Origin: Halodurantibacterium flavum
GTDB lineage: Bacteria; Pseudomonadota; Alphaproteobacteria; Rhodobacterales; Rhodobacteraceae
Reading direction: 5' to 3'
Length of the DNA stretch: 64,000 bases
NCBI RefSeq assembly: GCF_042681825.1
Contig: NZ_JBHUGH010000001.1
Location: 317,921-381,920, forward strand
Position 1 is the stretch's first letter. Every line of letters starts with the position of its first letter. This document shows, one piece after another, positions 25,543 through 33,411 of the stretch. Under the pieces are notes generated by a model. That model was given only the letters and a program-made list of their open reading frames with translations. It had not been told where the DNA came from and did no database searches. The position numbers and the translations under genes are program-made.

Positions 25543-26553
25543 ATGTCGATGCTTAAACTGACCGCTTCGGCCGTCGCGATCGCTGCGATCTCTGCGACCG
25601 CCGCCGCTGCCCGCGACCAGGTTCAGGTTGCCGGTTCCTCGACCGTTCTGCCTTATGCGACCATCGTCGCCGAAGCCTTTGGCGAGAACTTCGACTTTGC
25701 GACCCCCGTCGTCGAATCCGGCGGTACGGGCACGGGCTTCCGTCGCTTCTGCGAAGGCGTCGGCGAAAACACGGTCGATATCGCGAACGCATCGCGCGCG
25801 ATCCGTGACAACGAGATGGCCGAATGCACCGCGAACGGCGTGACCGAGATCATCGAGATCCGCATCGGTTATGACGGCATCGTTTTCGCGTCGGACATCA
25901 ACGGTCCGTCCTTTGCCTTCACCCCCGAAGACTGGTTCAACGCGATGGCCGCACAGGTGATCGTCGACGGCGAGGTTGTGGCAAACCCCTACACCACCTG
26001 GAACGAAGTGAACGCGGACCTGCCCGAGCAGCGCATCCTGGCCTTCATTCCGGGCACCCGTCACGGCACCCGTGAAGTGTTCGAAGAGCGCGTCCTGCAC
26101 GCCGGCTGCCGTTCGTCGGGCGCCGAAGAAGCGCTGGCCGCTGCCGGTGTCGAAGGCGGCTGCACCGCGGTCCGCACCGATGGCGTGGCTGTCGATATCG
26201 ACGGCGACTACACCGAGACGCTGGCCCGCGTCGACTCCAACCGTGAAGCCATCGGCGTCTTCGGTCTGGCCTTCTACGAGAACAACACCAACCGTCTGCA
26301 GGTCGCGACCATGTCCGACATCGAGCCGTCGGTGGAAACCATCTCGACCGGCGAATACCCGGTGTCGCGCCCGCTGTTCATCTATGTGAAAAAGGCGCAT
26401 ATCGGTGTGATCCCCGGCCTGAAGGAATTCGCGCAGTTCTTCGTCTCGGACGACATGGCCGGCCCGAACGGCCCGCTGGCCCAGTATGGCCTCGTCTCCG
26501 ACCCCGAGCTTGCCGCGACGCAGGCCGCTGTCGAAGCCGAAGAGACCATGTAA
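25543..26553 (+). CDS. pstS: Phosphate ABC transporter substrate-binding protein PstS
   Basis: A 336-residue periplasmic protein with a signal peptide (MLKLTASAVAIAAISATAAA) and mature start RDQVQVAGSSTVLPYA, the PstS phosphate-site motif. Further ligand-site blocks are ESGGTGTGFRRF and NASRAI. AGGAG lies upstream of the ATG at 25543. It is first in pstSCAB-phoUB, behind a clear Pho box, and is followed by a hairpin that would let it accumulate above the membrane subunits. Two cysteines (FCEG, AECT) and HAGC suggest disulfides. Confidence 0.95.
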   Translation: MSMLKLTASAVAIAAISATAAAARDQVQVAGSSTVLPYATIVAEAFGENFDFATPVVESGGTGTGFRRFCEGVGENTVDIANASRAIRDNEMAECTANGVTEIIEIRIGYDGIVFASDINGPSFAFTPEDWFNAMAAQVIVDGEVVANPYTTWNEVNADLPEQRILAFIPGTRHGTREVFEERVLHAGCRSSGAEEALAAAGVEGGCTAVRTDGVAVDIDGDYTETLARVDSNREAIGVFGLAFYENNTNRLQVATMSDIEPSVETISTGEYPVSRPLFIYVKKAHIGVIPGLKEFAQFFVSDDMAGPNGPLAQYGLVSDPELAATQAAVEAEETM

Positions 26554-26560
26554 GACCCTT

Positions 26561-26585
26561 GGGCGGGACGGTGTTCGTCCCGCCC
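26561..26585 (+). terminator. Hairpin (partial terminator) after pstS
   Basis: Perfect 10-bp stem GGGCGGGACG / CGTCCCGCCC with loop GTGTT, followed by TTTCC, 7 bp after the pstS stop. The short T-run suggests partial termination or 3' protection of the pstS message, with read-through into pstC. Confidence 0.65.
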
Positions 26586-26641
26586 TTTCCGCCTGAAGGG
26601 TGGCCGGTCCGCCCCTGTTTCCCCTTGCGCGAGCGTCCCCA

Positions 26642-28099
26642 ATGCCCGTTTTCTGGATTGTTCTGATCGTCCTCGCCCTCGGGGCTGCGGGCTATGTCGT
26701 CGGACGCAGGGGCGCCGTGCGCTCGGCCGGCGGCGATACCCGCGTGCTGCATTCGCTGCCCGGCTATCACGGGACGAATGTGTTCATCTATACGGCGGTA
26801 CCGGCGTTGCTGGTGCTGGCCTGCTGGCTGCTGCTTCAGCCGATGGTCATTCAGTCCACGATCGGCGGCCGCATCCCCGACAGCGCAATCCCCGAAAATT
26901 CGACCCGCGGCCTGGTGATGAGCGATGTGCGCCGCATGGTCGGCGCGATCGACGCCGCCGTCGCCACGGGCCGGTTGGCCGAGGGGCGGCTTGCCTCGAC
27001 TGTGGATGTGGAAACGCTCCGGACCTCGCTCGATGAGGCGGGCGTTCCCATGGCGGGCGCCGCGCGCCCCGAGGTGCTCGAGACCGCCCGCGCCTATCGC
27101 AACCTCGCCGGAACCGGCAACATGCTGATGGCGGTCGTGGTGCTGGGGCTTGCGGCGGGCGGCCTTGCATTTTCGATCCGCCGGGTCGGCCGCGACTTCC
27201 GCGCCCGCAACGCGGTGGAGCGCGGTATCCTCGCGCTGCTGATCCTTGCTTCCACCATCGCCATCCTGACAACGGCGGGGATTGTCGCCTCGCTCGTGTT
27301 CGAGACGATGGAATTCTTCCGGATGTATCCCTGGCAGGATTTCCTCTTTGGCCTCACCTGGTCGCCGCAGTTCCGGGGGAACAGCCAGCTCGGGATGCTG
27401 CCGCTCCTGTGGGGTACGCTCTATGTCAGCTTCATCGCACTTCTGGTGGCGGTGCCTGTAGGGCTCTTTGCCGCGATCTACATGTCCGAATATGCAAGCC
27501 GCCGGTTCCGGTCCGTCGCCAAGCCGCTGATCGAGATCCTTGCCGGTATCCCGACCATCGTCTACGGCCTTTTCGCGCTGGTGACGGTCGGACCCCTGCT
27601 GCGGGATTATTTCGCGCGCCCCATGGGCCTTGGCGAAAGCAGCAGTTCGGTGATGACCGCGGGTCTGGTGATGGGCATCATGCTTATCCCCTTCGTGTCC
27701 TCGCTGTCCGACGACATCATCAACGCGGTGCCGCAATCGCTGCGCGACGGCTCGCTGGGCCTCGGCGCGACGAAATCCGAAACGATCCGCCAGGTGATCG
27801 TCCCGGCCGCGCTGCCGGGTATCATCGGTGCGATCCTGCTGGCAGCCTCGCGCGCCATTGGCGAGACGATGATCGTGGTCCTTGGGGCAGGGGCGGCCGC
27901 GCGGCTGGACCTGAACCCGTTCGAGGCGATGACGACCATCACCGTCAAGATCGTGGGACAGTTGACCGGCGACACCGATTTCGGCTCGCCCGAGACGCTC
28001 GTGGCCTTTGCGCTTGGCCTGACGCTTTTCGTCATCACGCTCGCGCTCAACATCCTTGCCCTTTACATCGTCCGCAAATACCGGGAGCAGTACGAATGA
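26642..28099 (+). CDS. pstC: Phosphate ABC transporter permease PstC
   Basis: A 485-residue membrane protein from the ATG at 26642. It is longer than the enterobacterial PstC (~320) because of an N-terminal extension with two hydrophobic segments and a soluble stretch (residues ~75-155), as is usual in alphaproteobacteria. The permease core starts near YVSFIALLVAVPVGLFAAIY and ends with the loop SLRDGSLGLGATKSETIRQV. The pstA start overlaps its stop. With PstA it forms the phosphate channel. Confidence 0.92.
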   Translation: MPVFWIVLIVLALGAAGYVVGRRGAVRSAGGDTRVLHSLPGYHGTNVFIYTAVPALLVLACWLLLQPMVIQSTIGGRIPDSAIPENSTRGLVMSDVRRMVGAIDAAVATGRLAEGRLASTVDVETLRTSLDEAGVPMAGAARPEVLETARAYRNLAGTGNMLMAVVVLGLAAGGLAFSIRRVGRDFRARNAVERGILALLILASTIAILTTAGIVASLVFETMEFFRMYPWQDFLFGLTWSPQFRGNSQLGMLPLLWGTLYVSFIALLVAVPVGLFAAIYMSEYASRRFRSVAKPLIEILAGIPTIVYGLFALVTVGPLLRDYFARPMGLGESSSSVMTAGLVMGIMLIPFVSSLSDDIINAVPQSLRDGSLGLGATKSETIRQVIVPAALPGIIGAILLAASRAIGETMIVVLGAGAAARLDLNPFEAMTTITVKIVGQLTGDTDFGSPETLVAFALGLTLFVITLALNILALYIVRKYREQYE

Positions 28100-29445
28100 C
28101 CGACGCGACCGCATCTTCCCCGGCGCATCGCCCGGCCAAGTCGCTGCTTGAACCCGACAGCCGGACGCGCCGCCGCAACGCCGCCGAAAGACGGTTCCGG
28201 GCCTATGGGCTGACCGCGATCCTCATCGGTATCGCCGCGCTGGTCGTCCTGCTGACCACGGTGGTGGGCAACGGCGCATCGGCCTTCCGCCAGGCCTTCG
28301 TGACGCTCGAAATCACCCTTCCCGCCGACCGGCTCGATCCTGTGGGTGACCGGTCGCGCGAAAGCCTGCAGCAGGTTTCGACCTTTGGCTATGCGCCCCT
28401 GATCGCCGAGGCGATGACCGCCAAGATGGAGGCGATGGGCGTCTCGATCGAGGGTCTGTCCGAAGCCGATGCGGGCAACATCATCTCGCGCGAGGCACCG
28501 GCGCAGTTGCGCAATTATGTGCTGAACGACCCGGATGTGCTGGGTCAGACCGTGGAATTCAACGTGCTCGCGAACGGGCGCATCGACGGCTACATGAAGG
28601 GCCGCGTCACGATGCAGAGCGCCGAGCGCGACAGCAACGTGAGCCCCGAGCAACTGCGCCTTGCCGATTACCTGATCGGCGAAGGCGTTCTGGTGCAGCG
28701 GTTCAACATGGGCTTTCTCACGCTGCCCGATGCCTCGGACCAGCGGCCCGAAGCGGCGGGGCTCGGCGTCGCGATCCTCGGCTCGCTTTACATGATGCTG
28801 GTGGTGCTGGCGCTGGCGCTGCCGATCGGCGTCGCCGCCTCGATCTATCTGGAGGAATTCGCGCCCAAGAACCGCTGGGTCGATATCATCGAGGTCAATA
28901 TCTCCAACCTCGCCGCCGTGCCGTCCATCGTCTTCGGTATCCTCGGCCTTGCGATCTTCATCAACTTTGCCGGCCTGCCACAATCGGCGCCCATCGTCGG
29001 CGGCCTGGTGCTGACGCTGATGACACTGCCCACGATCATCATCGCGACCCGCGCCAGCCTGCGGGCGGTGCCGCCCTCGATCCGCGATGCGGCGCTGGGG
29101 GTCGGGGCATCCAAGATGCAGGCGGTCTTTCACCATGTGCTGCCGCTTGCCGCGCCGGGCATCCTGACCGGGACGATCATCGGCATCGCGCAGGCGCTTG
29201 GCGAAACCGCGCCCCTGCTGCTGATCGGGATGGTGGCCTTTGTGCGCAGCTATCCCGGCGCCCCGCCCGAGGGGCTTTTCGACCCCGCCTCGGCCCTGCC
29301 GGTGCAGGTCTACAACTGGACCCAGCGGTCCGATCCGGCCTTCGTCGAACGGGCCTCGGGCGCTATCATCGTGCTTCTGGTGGTCCTGATCGCCCTGAAC
29401 GCCCTTGCCGTGGTCTTGCGCCGCCGCTTTGAACGGCGCTGGTAG
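28096..29445 (+). CDS. pstA: Phosphate ABC transporter permease PstA
   Basis: A 449-residue permease whose ATG at 28096 overlaps the pstC stop (ATGA). A first membrane span (AILIGIAALVVLLTTVV) is followed by a ~180-residue periplasmic region, then the permease core (SLYMMLVVLALALPIGVAAS) with the loop SIRDAALGVGASKMQAVFHH. The long periplasmic insert is typical of alphaproteobacterial PstA. Longer in-frame upstream sequence overlaps pstC and is not coding. Confidence 0.93.
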   Translation: MTDATASSPAHRPAKSLLEPDSRTRRRNAAERRFRAYGLTAILIGIAALVVLLTTVVGNGASAFRQAFVTLEITLPADRLDPVGDRSRESLQQVSTFGYAPLIAEAMTAKMEAMGVSIEGLSEADAGNIISREAPAQLRNYVLNDPDVLGQTVEFNVLANGRIDGYMKGRVTMQSAERDSNVSPEQLRLADYLIGEGVLVQRFNMGFLTLPDASDQRPEAAGLGVAILGSLYMMLVVLALALPIGVAASIYLEEFAPKNRWVDIIEVNISNLAAVPSIVFGILGLAIFINFAGLPQSAPIVGGLVLTLMTLPTIIIATRASLRAVPPSIRDAALGVGASKMQAVFHHVLPLAAPGILTGTIIGIAQALGETAPLLLIGMVAFVRSYPGAPPEGLFDPASALPVQVYNWTQRSDPAFVERASGAIIVLLVVLIALNALAVVLRRRFERRW

Positions 29446-29458
29446 GATGGAGCCCGCC

Positions 29459-30256
29459 ATGAACGACATGCGAATTGTGGAGAGACAAGTGGACGATCAC
29501 GAGATCAAGATCTCGGCCCGCGGCGTGCAGGTCTATTACGGCGCCACCCATGCGATCAAGGATGTGGAAATCGACATCCGCGACAAGATGGTCACCGCCT
29601 TCATCGGCCCTTCCGGCTGCGGCAAGTCCACCTTTCTGCGCGTGCTGAACCGGATGAACGACACGATCGCCGGTGCGCGGATCGAGGGCGATATCCGCCT
29701 CGACGGGCAGGACATCTATGATGCCCGCGTAGATCCGGTGCAGCTGCGCGCCCGGGTGGGGATGGTGTTCCAGAAACCGAACCCCTTCCCCAAGTCGATC
29801 TATGACAACGTAGCCTATGGCCCGCGCATCCACGGCCTGTCGCGCAACAAGGCCGAACTGGACGAGATCGTCGAGAGCAGCCTGCGCCGCGCCGCTATCT
29901 GGAACGAGGTCAAGGACCGCCTGGCCCAGCCCGGCACGGGCCTTTCGGGCGGCCAGCAACAGCGGCTCTGCATCGCGCGGGCGATTGCGACCAAGCCCGA
30001 GGTGCTGCTGATGGACGAGCCCTGTTCGGCGCTCGACCCGATCGCGACCGCGCAGGTCGAGGAACTGATCGACGAATTGCGCAGCCAGTTTTCGGTGGTG
30101 ATCGTGACGCACTCGATGCAGCAGGCGGCACGGGTCAGCCAGCGGACGGCGTTCTTCCATCTCGGCAATCTCGTCGAATACGGCGAGACCGGGCAGATCT
30201 TCACCAACCCCGTGGACCCGCGCACCGAGAGCTACATCTCGGGCCGGATCGGTTAA
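29459..30256 (+). CDS. pstB: Phosphate ABC transporter ATP-binding protein PstB
   Basis: A 265-residue ATPase. It shows PstB-specific blocks VYYGATHAIKDVEI, Walker A GPSGCGKSTFLRVLNRMND, FQKPNPFPKSIYDNVAYGPR, the signature LSGGQQQRLCIARAIA, Walker B LLMDEPCSALDPIAT and THSMQQAARVS. The ATG at 29459 has GGAG nine bases upstream. It drives phosphate import and, with PhoU, takes part in signalling to the PhoR kinase. Confidence 0.95.
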   Translation: MNDMRIVERQVDDHEIKISARGVQVYYGATHAIKDVEIDIRDKMVTAFIGPSGCGKSTFLRVLNRMNDTIAGARIEGDIRLDGQDIYDARVDPVQLRARVGMVFQKPNPFPKSIYDNVAYGPRIHGLSRNKAELDEIVESSLRRAAIWNEVKDRLAQPGTGLSGGQQQRLCIARAIATKPEVLLMDEPCSALDPIATAQVEELIDELRSQFSVVIVTHSMQQAARVSQRTAFFHLGNLVEYGETGQIFTNPVDPRTESYISGRIG

Positions 30257-30265
30257 GGAGCGAGC

Positions 30266-30979
30266 ATGGCGTCGGACAAACATATCCTGTCGGCCTTCGA
30301 CCGCGATCTGGAAGCGGTGCAGGCGATGATCATGAAGATGGGCGGTCTCGTCGAACGCGCCATCCTCGATGCGAGCCAGGCGCTCGAGACCCGTGACGAC
30401 GAGCTGGCGGCGATGGTCCGGGCGAACGACGCGGCCATCGACGCGCTGGAACAGCAGGTCAACGAAGAGGTCGCGCGCATCATCGCCCTGCGCGGCCCGA
30501 ACACGACCGACCTGCGCACGGTTCTGACCGTGATGAAGATCGCGGGCAACCTGGAGCGGATCGGCGACTATGCCAAGAACATGGGCAAGCGCACCACCGC
30601 GCTCGGCCAGATGCCGCAGGTCGCAGGGGCTGCGGGCAGCATCCGGCGCATGGCCAAGGCGGTCGAACTGATGCTCAAGGACGCGCTCGACGCCTATATC
30701 CAGCGCGATGCCGAGCTTGCGACCGATGTGCGGGCGCGGGACCAGGAAGTGGACCAGATGTACAACGCGCTGTTCCGCGAATTCCTGACCCATATGATGG
30801 AAGACCCGCGCAACATCACCGCCTGCATGCACCTGCATTTCATCGCGAAGAACATCGAGCGGATGGGCGACCACATCACCTCGATCGCGGAACAGGTGGT
30901 CTATCTCGTGACCGGGCAGATGCCCGGTGAGGCGCGGCCCAAGGGCGATCAGACGCCCTACACCACCGAGGTGCAGTGA
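30266..30979 (+). CDS. phoU: Phosphate signalling regulator PhoU
   Basis: A 237-residue all-helical protein with two PhoU repeats (MIMKMGGLVERAILDASQAL in the first; LMLKDALDAYIQRDAELA in the second) and acidic metal-binding motifs such as ERIGDYAKN and ERMGDHITS. The start ATG at 30266 follows AAGGAG. PhoU restrains Pst uptake and PhoB activation when phosphate is plentiful. Its stop overlaps the phoB ATG. Confidence 0.95.
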   Translation: MASDKHILSAFDRDLEAVQAMIMKMGGLVERAILDASQALETRDDELAAMVRANDAAIDALEQQVNEEVARIIALRGPNTTDLRTVLTVMKIAGNLERIGDYAKNMGKRTTALGQMPQVAGAAGSIRRMAKAVELMLKDALDAYIQRDAELATDVRARDQEVDQMYNALFREFLTHMMEDPRNITACMHLHFIAKNIERMGDHITSIAEQVVYLVTGQMPGEARPKGDQTPYTTEVQ

Positions 30980-31671
30980 TGTCGCCAAGCGAAGTCCCCA
31001 TGGTGCTCGTCGTCGATGACGAACCCGCCCAGCGTGCCATCCTGACCTATAACCTGGAGGCCGAGGGCTTTCGCACGATCAGCGCCGCCGATGGCGAGGA
31101 GGCGCTTTTGGCCGTGAACGAGCAGGGGCCCGACATCATCCTTCTGGACTGGATGCTGCCGCGCCTGTCGGGCATCGAGGTCTGCCGCCAGTTGAAATCC
31201 CGCATGGCGACGCGCAACATTCCGGTCATCATGATCTCGGCCCGGACCGAGGAAGAGGACCGGGTCCGCGGGCTGGAAACCGGTGCCGACGACTATGTCA
31301 TCAAACCCTATTCGATGACCGAGCTTATGGCGCGTCTGCGGGCGAACCTGCGGCGCGCGCGCCCGGCCTCCAGCGGGCAGGTGCTGCAGTTCGAGGATAT
31401 CACGCTGGATGGCGAGACGCACAAGGTCCACCGCGGCGGCGCGCTTCTGAAGCTCGGCCCGACCGAGTTCCGCCTGCTTTCGACCTTCATGGAGAAACCC
31501 GGCCGTGTCTGGAGTCGGGAGCAACTGCTCGACCGGGTCTGGGGACGGGACATCTATGTCGATACCCGCACCGTCGATGTCCATATCGGGCGGCTGCGCA
31601 AGGCGCTGATGCAGCATGGCGGCGAGGACCCGATCCGGACGGTGCGCGGCGCAGGCTACGCGCTCGGCTGA
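30979..31671 (+). CDS. phoB: Phosphate regulon response regulator PhoB
   Basis: A 230-residue response regulator. The receiver domain has the acidic pair in VVDDEP, phospho-acceptor D57 (ILLDWMLP) and lysine in YVIKPYS. A C-terminal OmpR/PhoB winged helix follows (GPTEFRLLSTFMEKPGRVWS, VDVHIGRLRKAL). The ATG at 30979 overlaps the phoU stop (TGATG). It should bind the 11-bp repeat arrays at 25440, 16036 and 14979. Its partner kinase PhoR is not in this window. Confidence 0.95.
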   Translation: MSPSEVPMVLVVDDEPAQRAILTYNLEAEGFRTISAADGEEALLAVNEQGPDIILLDWMLPRLSGIEVCRQLKSRMATRNIPVIMISARTEEEDRVRGLETGADDYVIKPYSMTELMARLRANLRRARPASSGQVLQFEDITLDGETHKVHRGGALLKLGPTEFRLLSTFMEKPGRVWSREQLLDRVWGRDIYVDTRTVDVHIGRLRKALMQHGGEDPIRTVRGAGYALG

Positions 31672-31739
31672 TCGCGCATCGCGTTGACGCCTGCCGCCGC
31701 CCCGTGCATGGCTGTTTCGGGGGGTGAAACGGGGGCGGC

Positions 31740-32378
31740 ATGACAGAGGTGATGGATTTCGGCGGACGGTCTGTGCTTTTCGTCATGGCGGCCCGCGCGG
31801 AATACGGGCCGGAGCTGCGCGCACGCATCAACCCGCTGATCACCGGCATCGGCCCGGTCGAAGCGGCGGTGGCCCTGACCCGCGCCTTGGCGCAGATGCG
31901 GCATCTGCCGGATCTTGTCGTGTCGCTCGGGTCGGCAGGATCTGCACGACTGACGCAAGGGGAGGTCTATCAGGTCTCGCGCGTCGGGTATCGTGACATG
32001 GACGCGTCGCCGCTCGGCTTCGCGGTGGGCGAAACGCCGTTCCTGGGCCTTCCGGCCGAACTTGACCTGCCTTGTCCGCTTGAGAACGTTCCGTCTGCGA
32101 CGCTGTCGACCGGTGGCAATATCGTCTCGGGCGCCGCCTATGGCCGCATAAATGCCGATATGGTGGATATGGAGACCTATGCGCTCTTGCGGGCCTGCAT
32201 GGGCTTTGGCCTGCCGCTGATCGCGCTGCGGGGTGTTTCCGACGGTGCCGCCGAGCTGCGCCGGATCGACGACTGGACGGCGCTGCTGCCGCTTGTGGAC
32301 CGGAACCTCGCGCATGCCTGCGACCAACTGGCCGAGGTGCTGGCGGCTGGCTGGGAGCCTGCATTGGCGCGCAAGTAA
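31740..32378 (+). CDS. mtnN: 5'-methylthioadenosine/S-adenosylhomocysteine nucleosidase
   Basis: A 212-residue nucleoside phosphorylase-fold enzyme. It has GIGPVEAAVALTRAL, the nucleobase/ribose-site motif VDMETYALLRAC and the catalytic-aspartate block LRGVSDGAAE. It cleaves adenine from MTA and SAH for methionine salvage and quorum-signal metabolism. It lies 68 bp after phoB but appears to be a separate gene. The protein is slightly shorter than the usual ~230. Confidence 0.85.
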   Translation: MTEVMDFGGRSVLFVMAARAEYGPELRARINPLITGIGPVEAAVALTRALAQMRHLPDLVVSLGSAGSARLTQGEVYQVSRVGYRDMDASPLGFAVGETPFLGLPAELDLPCPLENVPSATLSTGGNIVSGAAYGRINADMVDMETYALLRACMGFGLPLIALRGVSDGAAELRRIDDWTALLPLVDRNLAHACDQLAEVLAAGWEPALARK

Positions 32379-32506
32379 CATAACGGCTGCGGACATCCCC
32401 CTCCGATGCGGTCGTGCCGAGCCGGTCCGCCATCCCGCGCCGAAGTCTGAGGCGGAACCCGCGATCCAGGCAGGGCTCCTGGAAGCCCGGTGAAAAGTCA
32501 TCGGCC

Positions 32507-32758
32507 CTAACGTGCCGCGATCTCGCTAACGATTGCCGCCCCGATGCGGGCGATCGTCCGGTTGCGCGTGGCCATGTCCGCATCATCGCCGGTCAGGTCG
32601 GCCGCCGCCAGCCAGGGTGTGTCATGCGGGGGGCGGATCACGGCGATGATCGAGCGCGAGCCGTGGCCGCCGGCGCCGGTCTTGTCGCCGATGATCCAGT
32701 CCGCGGGCAGGCTGACGCGGAGCAGTTCATCCGCCACCTGATCCGCTTCCATCCATAT
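32507..32758 (-). pseudogene. C-terminal remnant of a class A beta-lactamase
   Basis: About 83 residues match only the C-terminal part of class A serine beta-lactamases: WMEADQVADELLRVSLPADW, the KTG triad in IGDKTGAGGHGSRSIIAV, and the final helix TRNRTIARIGAAIVSEIAAR. The catalytic SxxK and SDN motifs and the omega loop are missing; sequence upstream (>32758) is unrelated in every frame. The gene was truncated, with the break next to an inverted repeat at 32776-32819. It cannot encode an active enzyme. Confidence 0.75.
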
Positions 32759-32775
32759 GTCGCCGGGGGTCTTGT

Positions 32776-32819
32776 CCTGCTGCCCATGTCGGGTCACTGT
32801 CCCCGCCCATGGCAGCAGG
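32776..32819. repeat. Imperfect inverted repeat at the beta-lactamase break point
   Basis: CCTGCTGCCCATG (32776-32788) pairs with CATGGCAGCAGG (32808-32819) with a single bulged C, around a 19-nt centre. It separates the truncated beta-lactamase from the monooxygenase gene. It could be a hairpin in the monooxygenase leader or a scar of the rearrangement. Confidence 0.5.
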
Positions 32820-32842
32820 GACACTGCGGAAGGTATCGCCGA

Positions 32843-33148
32843 ATGACTGACAAGGTGAAGACGACTGCCGGGCCTGTGCGTCTTACCGGACGCCTCATCT
32901 GCAGATCGGCATGCGACATCGAGGCCGTGCGCACCCATCTTCCGCAGCATATCCGCCTCACCAGAGCCGAAGCGGGTTGCATTTCGTTCAGTGTGGTCCA
33001 GTCCGAGGACCCTCTGATCTGGCATGTGGAGGAACGCTTCGTCGACATGGAGGCCCTCGCGTTCCACCAGCAACGAACGCGCGCATCCTCGTGGTGGACC
33101 GCAACGGCAGGTATTCCGCGCGACTATGAAGGTGTGGGGGTCGATTGA
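32843..33148 (+). CDS. Antibiotic biosynthesis monooxygenase (ABM) domain protein, putative quinol monooxygenase
   Basis: A 101-residue single-domain protein with the dimeric alpha/beta-barrel ABM pattern: LTGRLICRSACDIEAVRTHL, AGCISFSVVQSED, the strand WHVEERFVDMEAL and FHQQRTRASSWW. This cofactor-independent family oxidises quinols or similar aromatics. ATG at 32843 is chosen because similarity begins directly after it; the longer upstream frame reads through the beta-lactamase remnant. It is apparently monocistronic, followed by about 260 bp without a gene. Confidence 0.78.
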   Translation: MTDKVKTTAGPVRLTGRLICRSACDIEAVRTHLPQHIRLTRAEAGCISFSVVQSEDPLIWHVEERFVDMEALAFHQQRTRASSWWTATAGIPRDYEGVGVD

Positions 33149-33370
33149 GTGTCCGACGGCAGCTTTCGCCTTCCCGGCGGCCTTAGGGCAGGCCTCGCTG
33201 CCTCTCCGGCGGTGACAGGCTGAGGCGTCGCTCATCCTGGCGATGCGGGGCACGAAAGGCGGTGGTGGTGTGGCGGATCAGGGCAGTTCAGCCTGATCGC
33301 CGTTTTCGGGACGCGGCCATCCGCGCGGGCGACCGGTGTTGCGGTGACGACGCCCGCGCAAAACCGCAAG

Positions 33371-33391
33371 CACCGCCCCGTCGGGGCGGTG
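33371..33391 (-). terminator. Bidirectional terminator between the ABM gene and the aldehyde dehydrogenase
   Basis: Stem CACCGCCCC / GGGGCGGTG with a GTC loop. On the minus strand it lies 20 bp after the aldehyde dehydrogenase stop and is followed by CTTGCGGTTTT. In the other direction GTTTTC follows within 10 bp. It probably ends transcription from both sides. Confidence 0.75.
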
Positions 33392-33411
33392 CGACGTTTT
33401 CATCCTCCGGC

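Noticed and set aside
27409..29445. 678-codon frame that would extend PstA upstream
   Set aside because: The extension lies over pstC in another frame; the ATG at 28096 coupled to the pstC stop is the real start.
28063..29469. 468-codon minus-strand frame opposite pstA
   Set aside because: Antisense shadow; the plus strand encodes an unmistakable PstA in a coupled operon.
31690..31742. Possible terminator after phoB
   Set aside because: GCCGCCCC and GGGGGCGGC could pair but the loop is long, there is no T-run, and the right arm overlaps the mtnN ribosome site.
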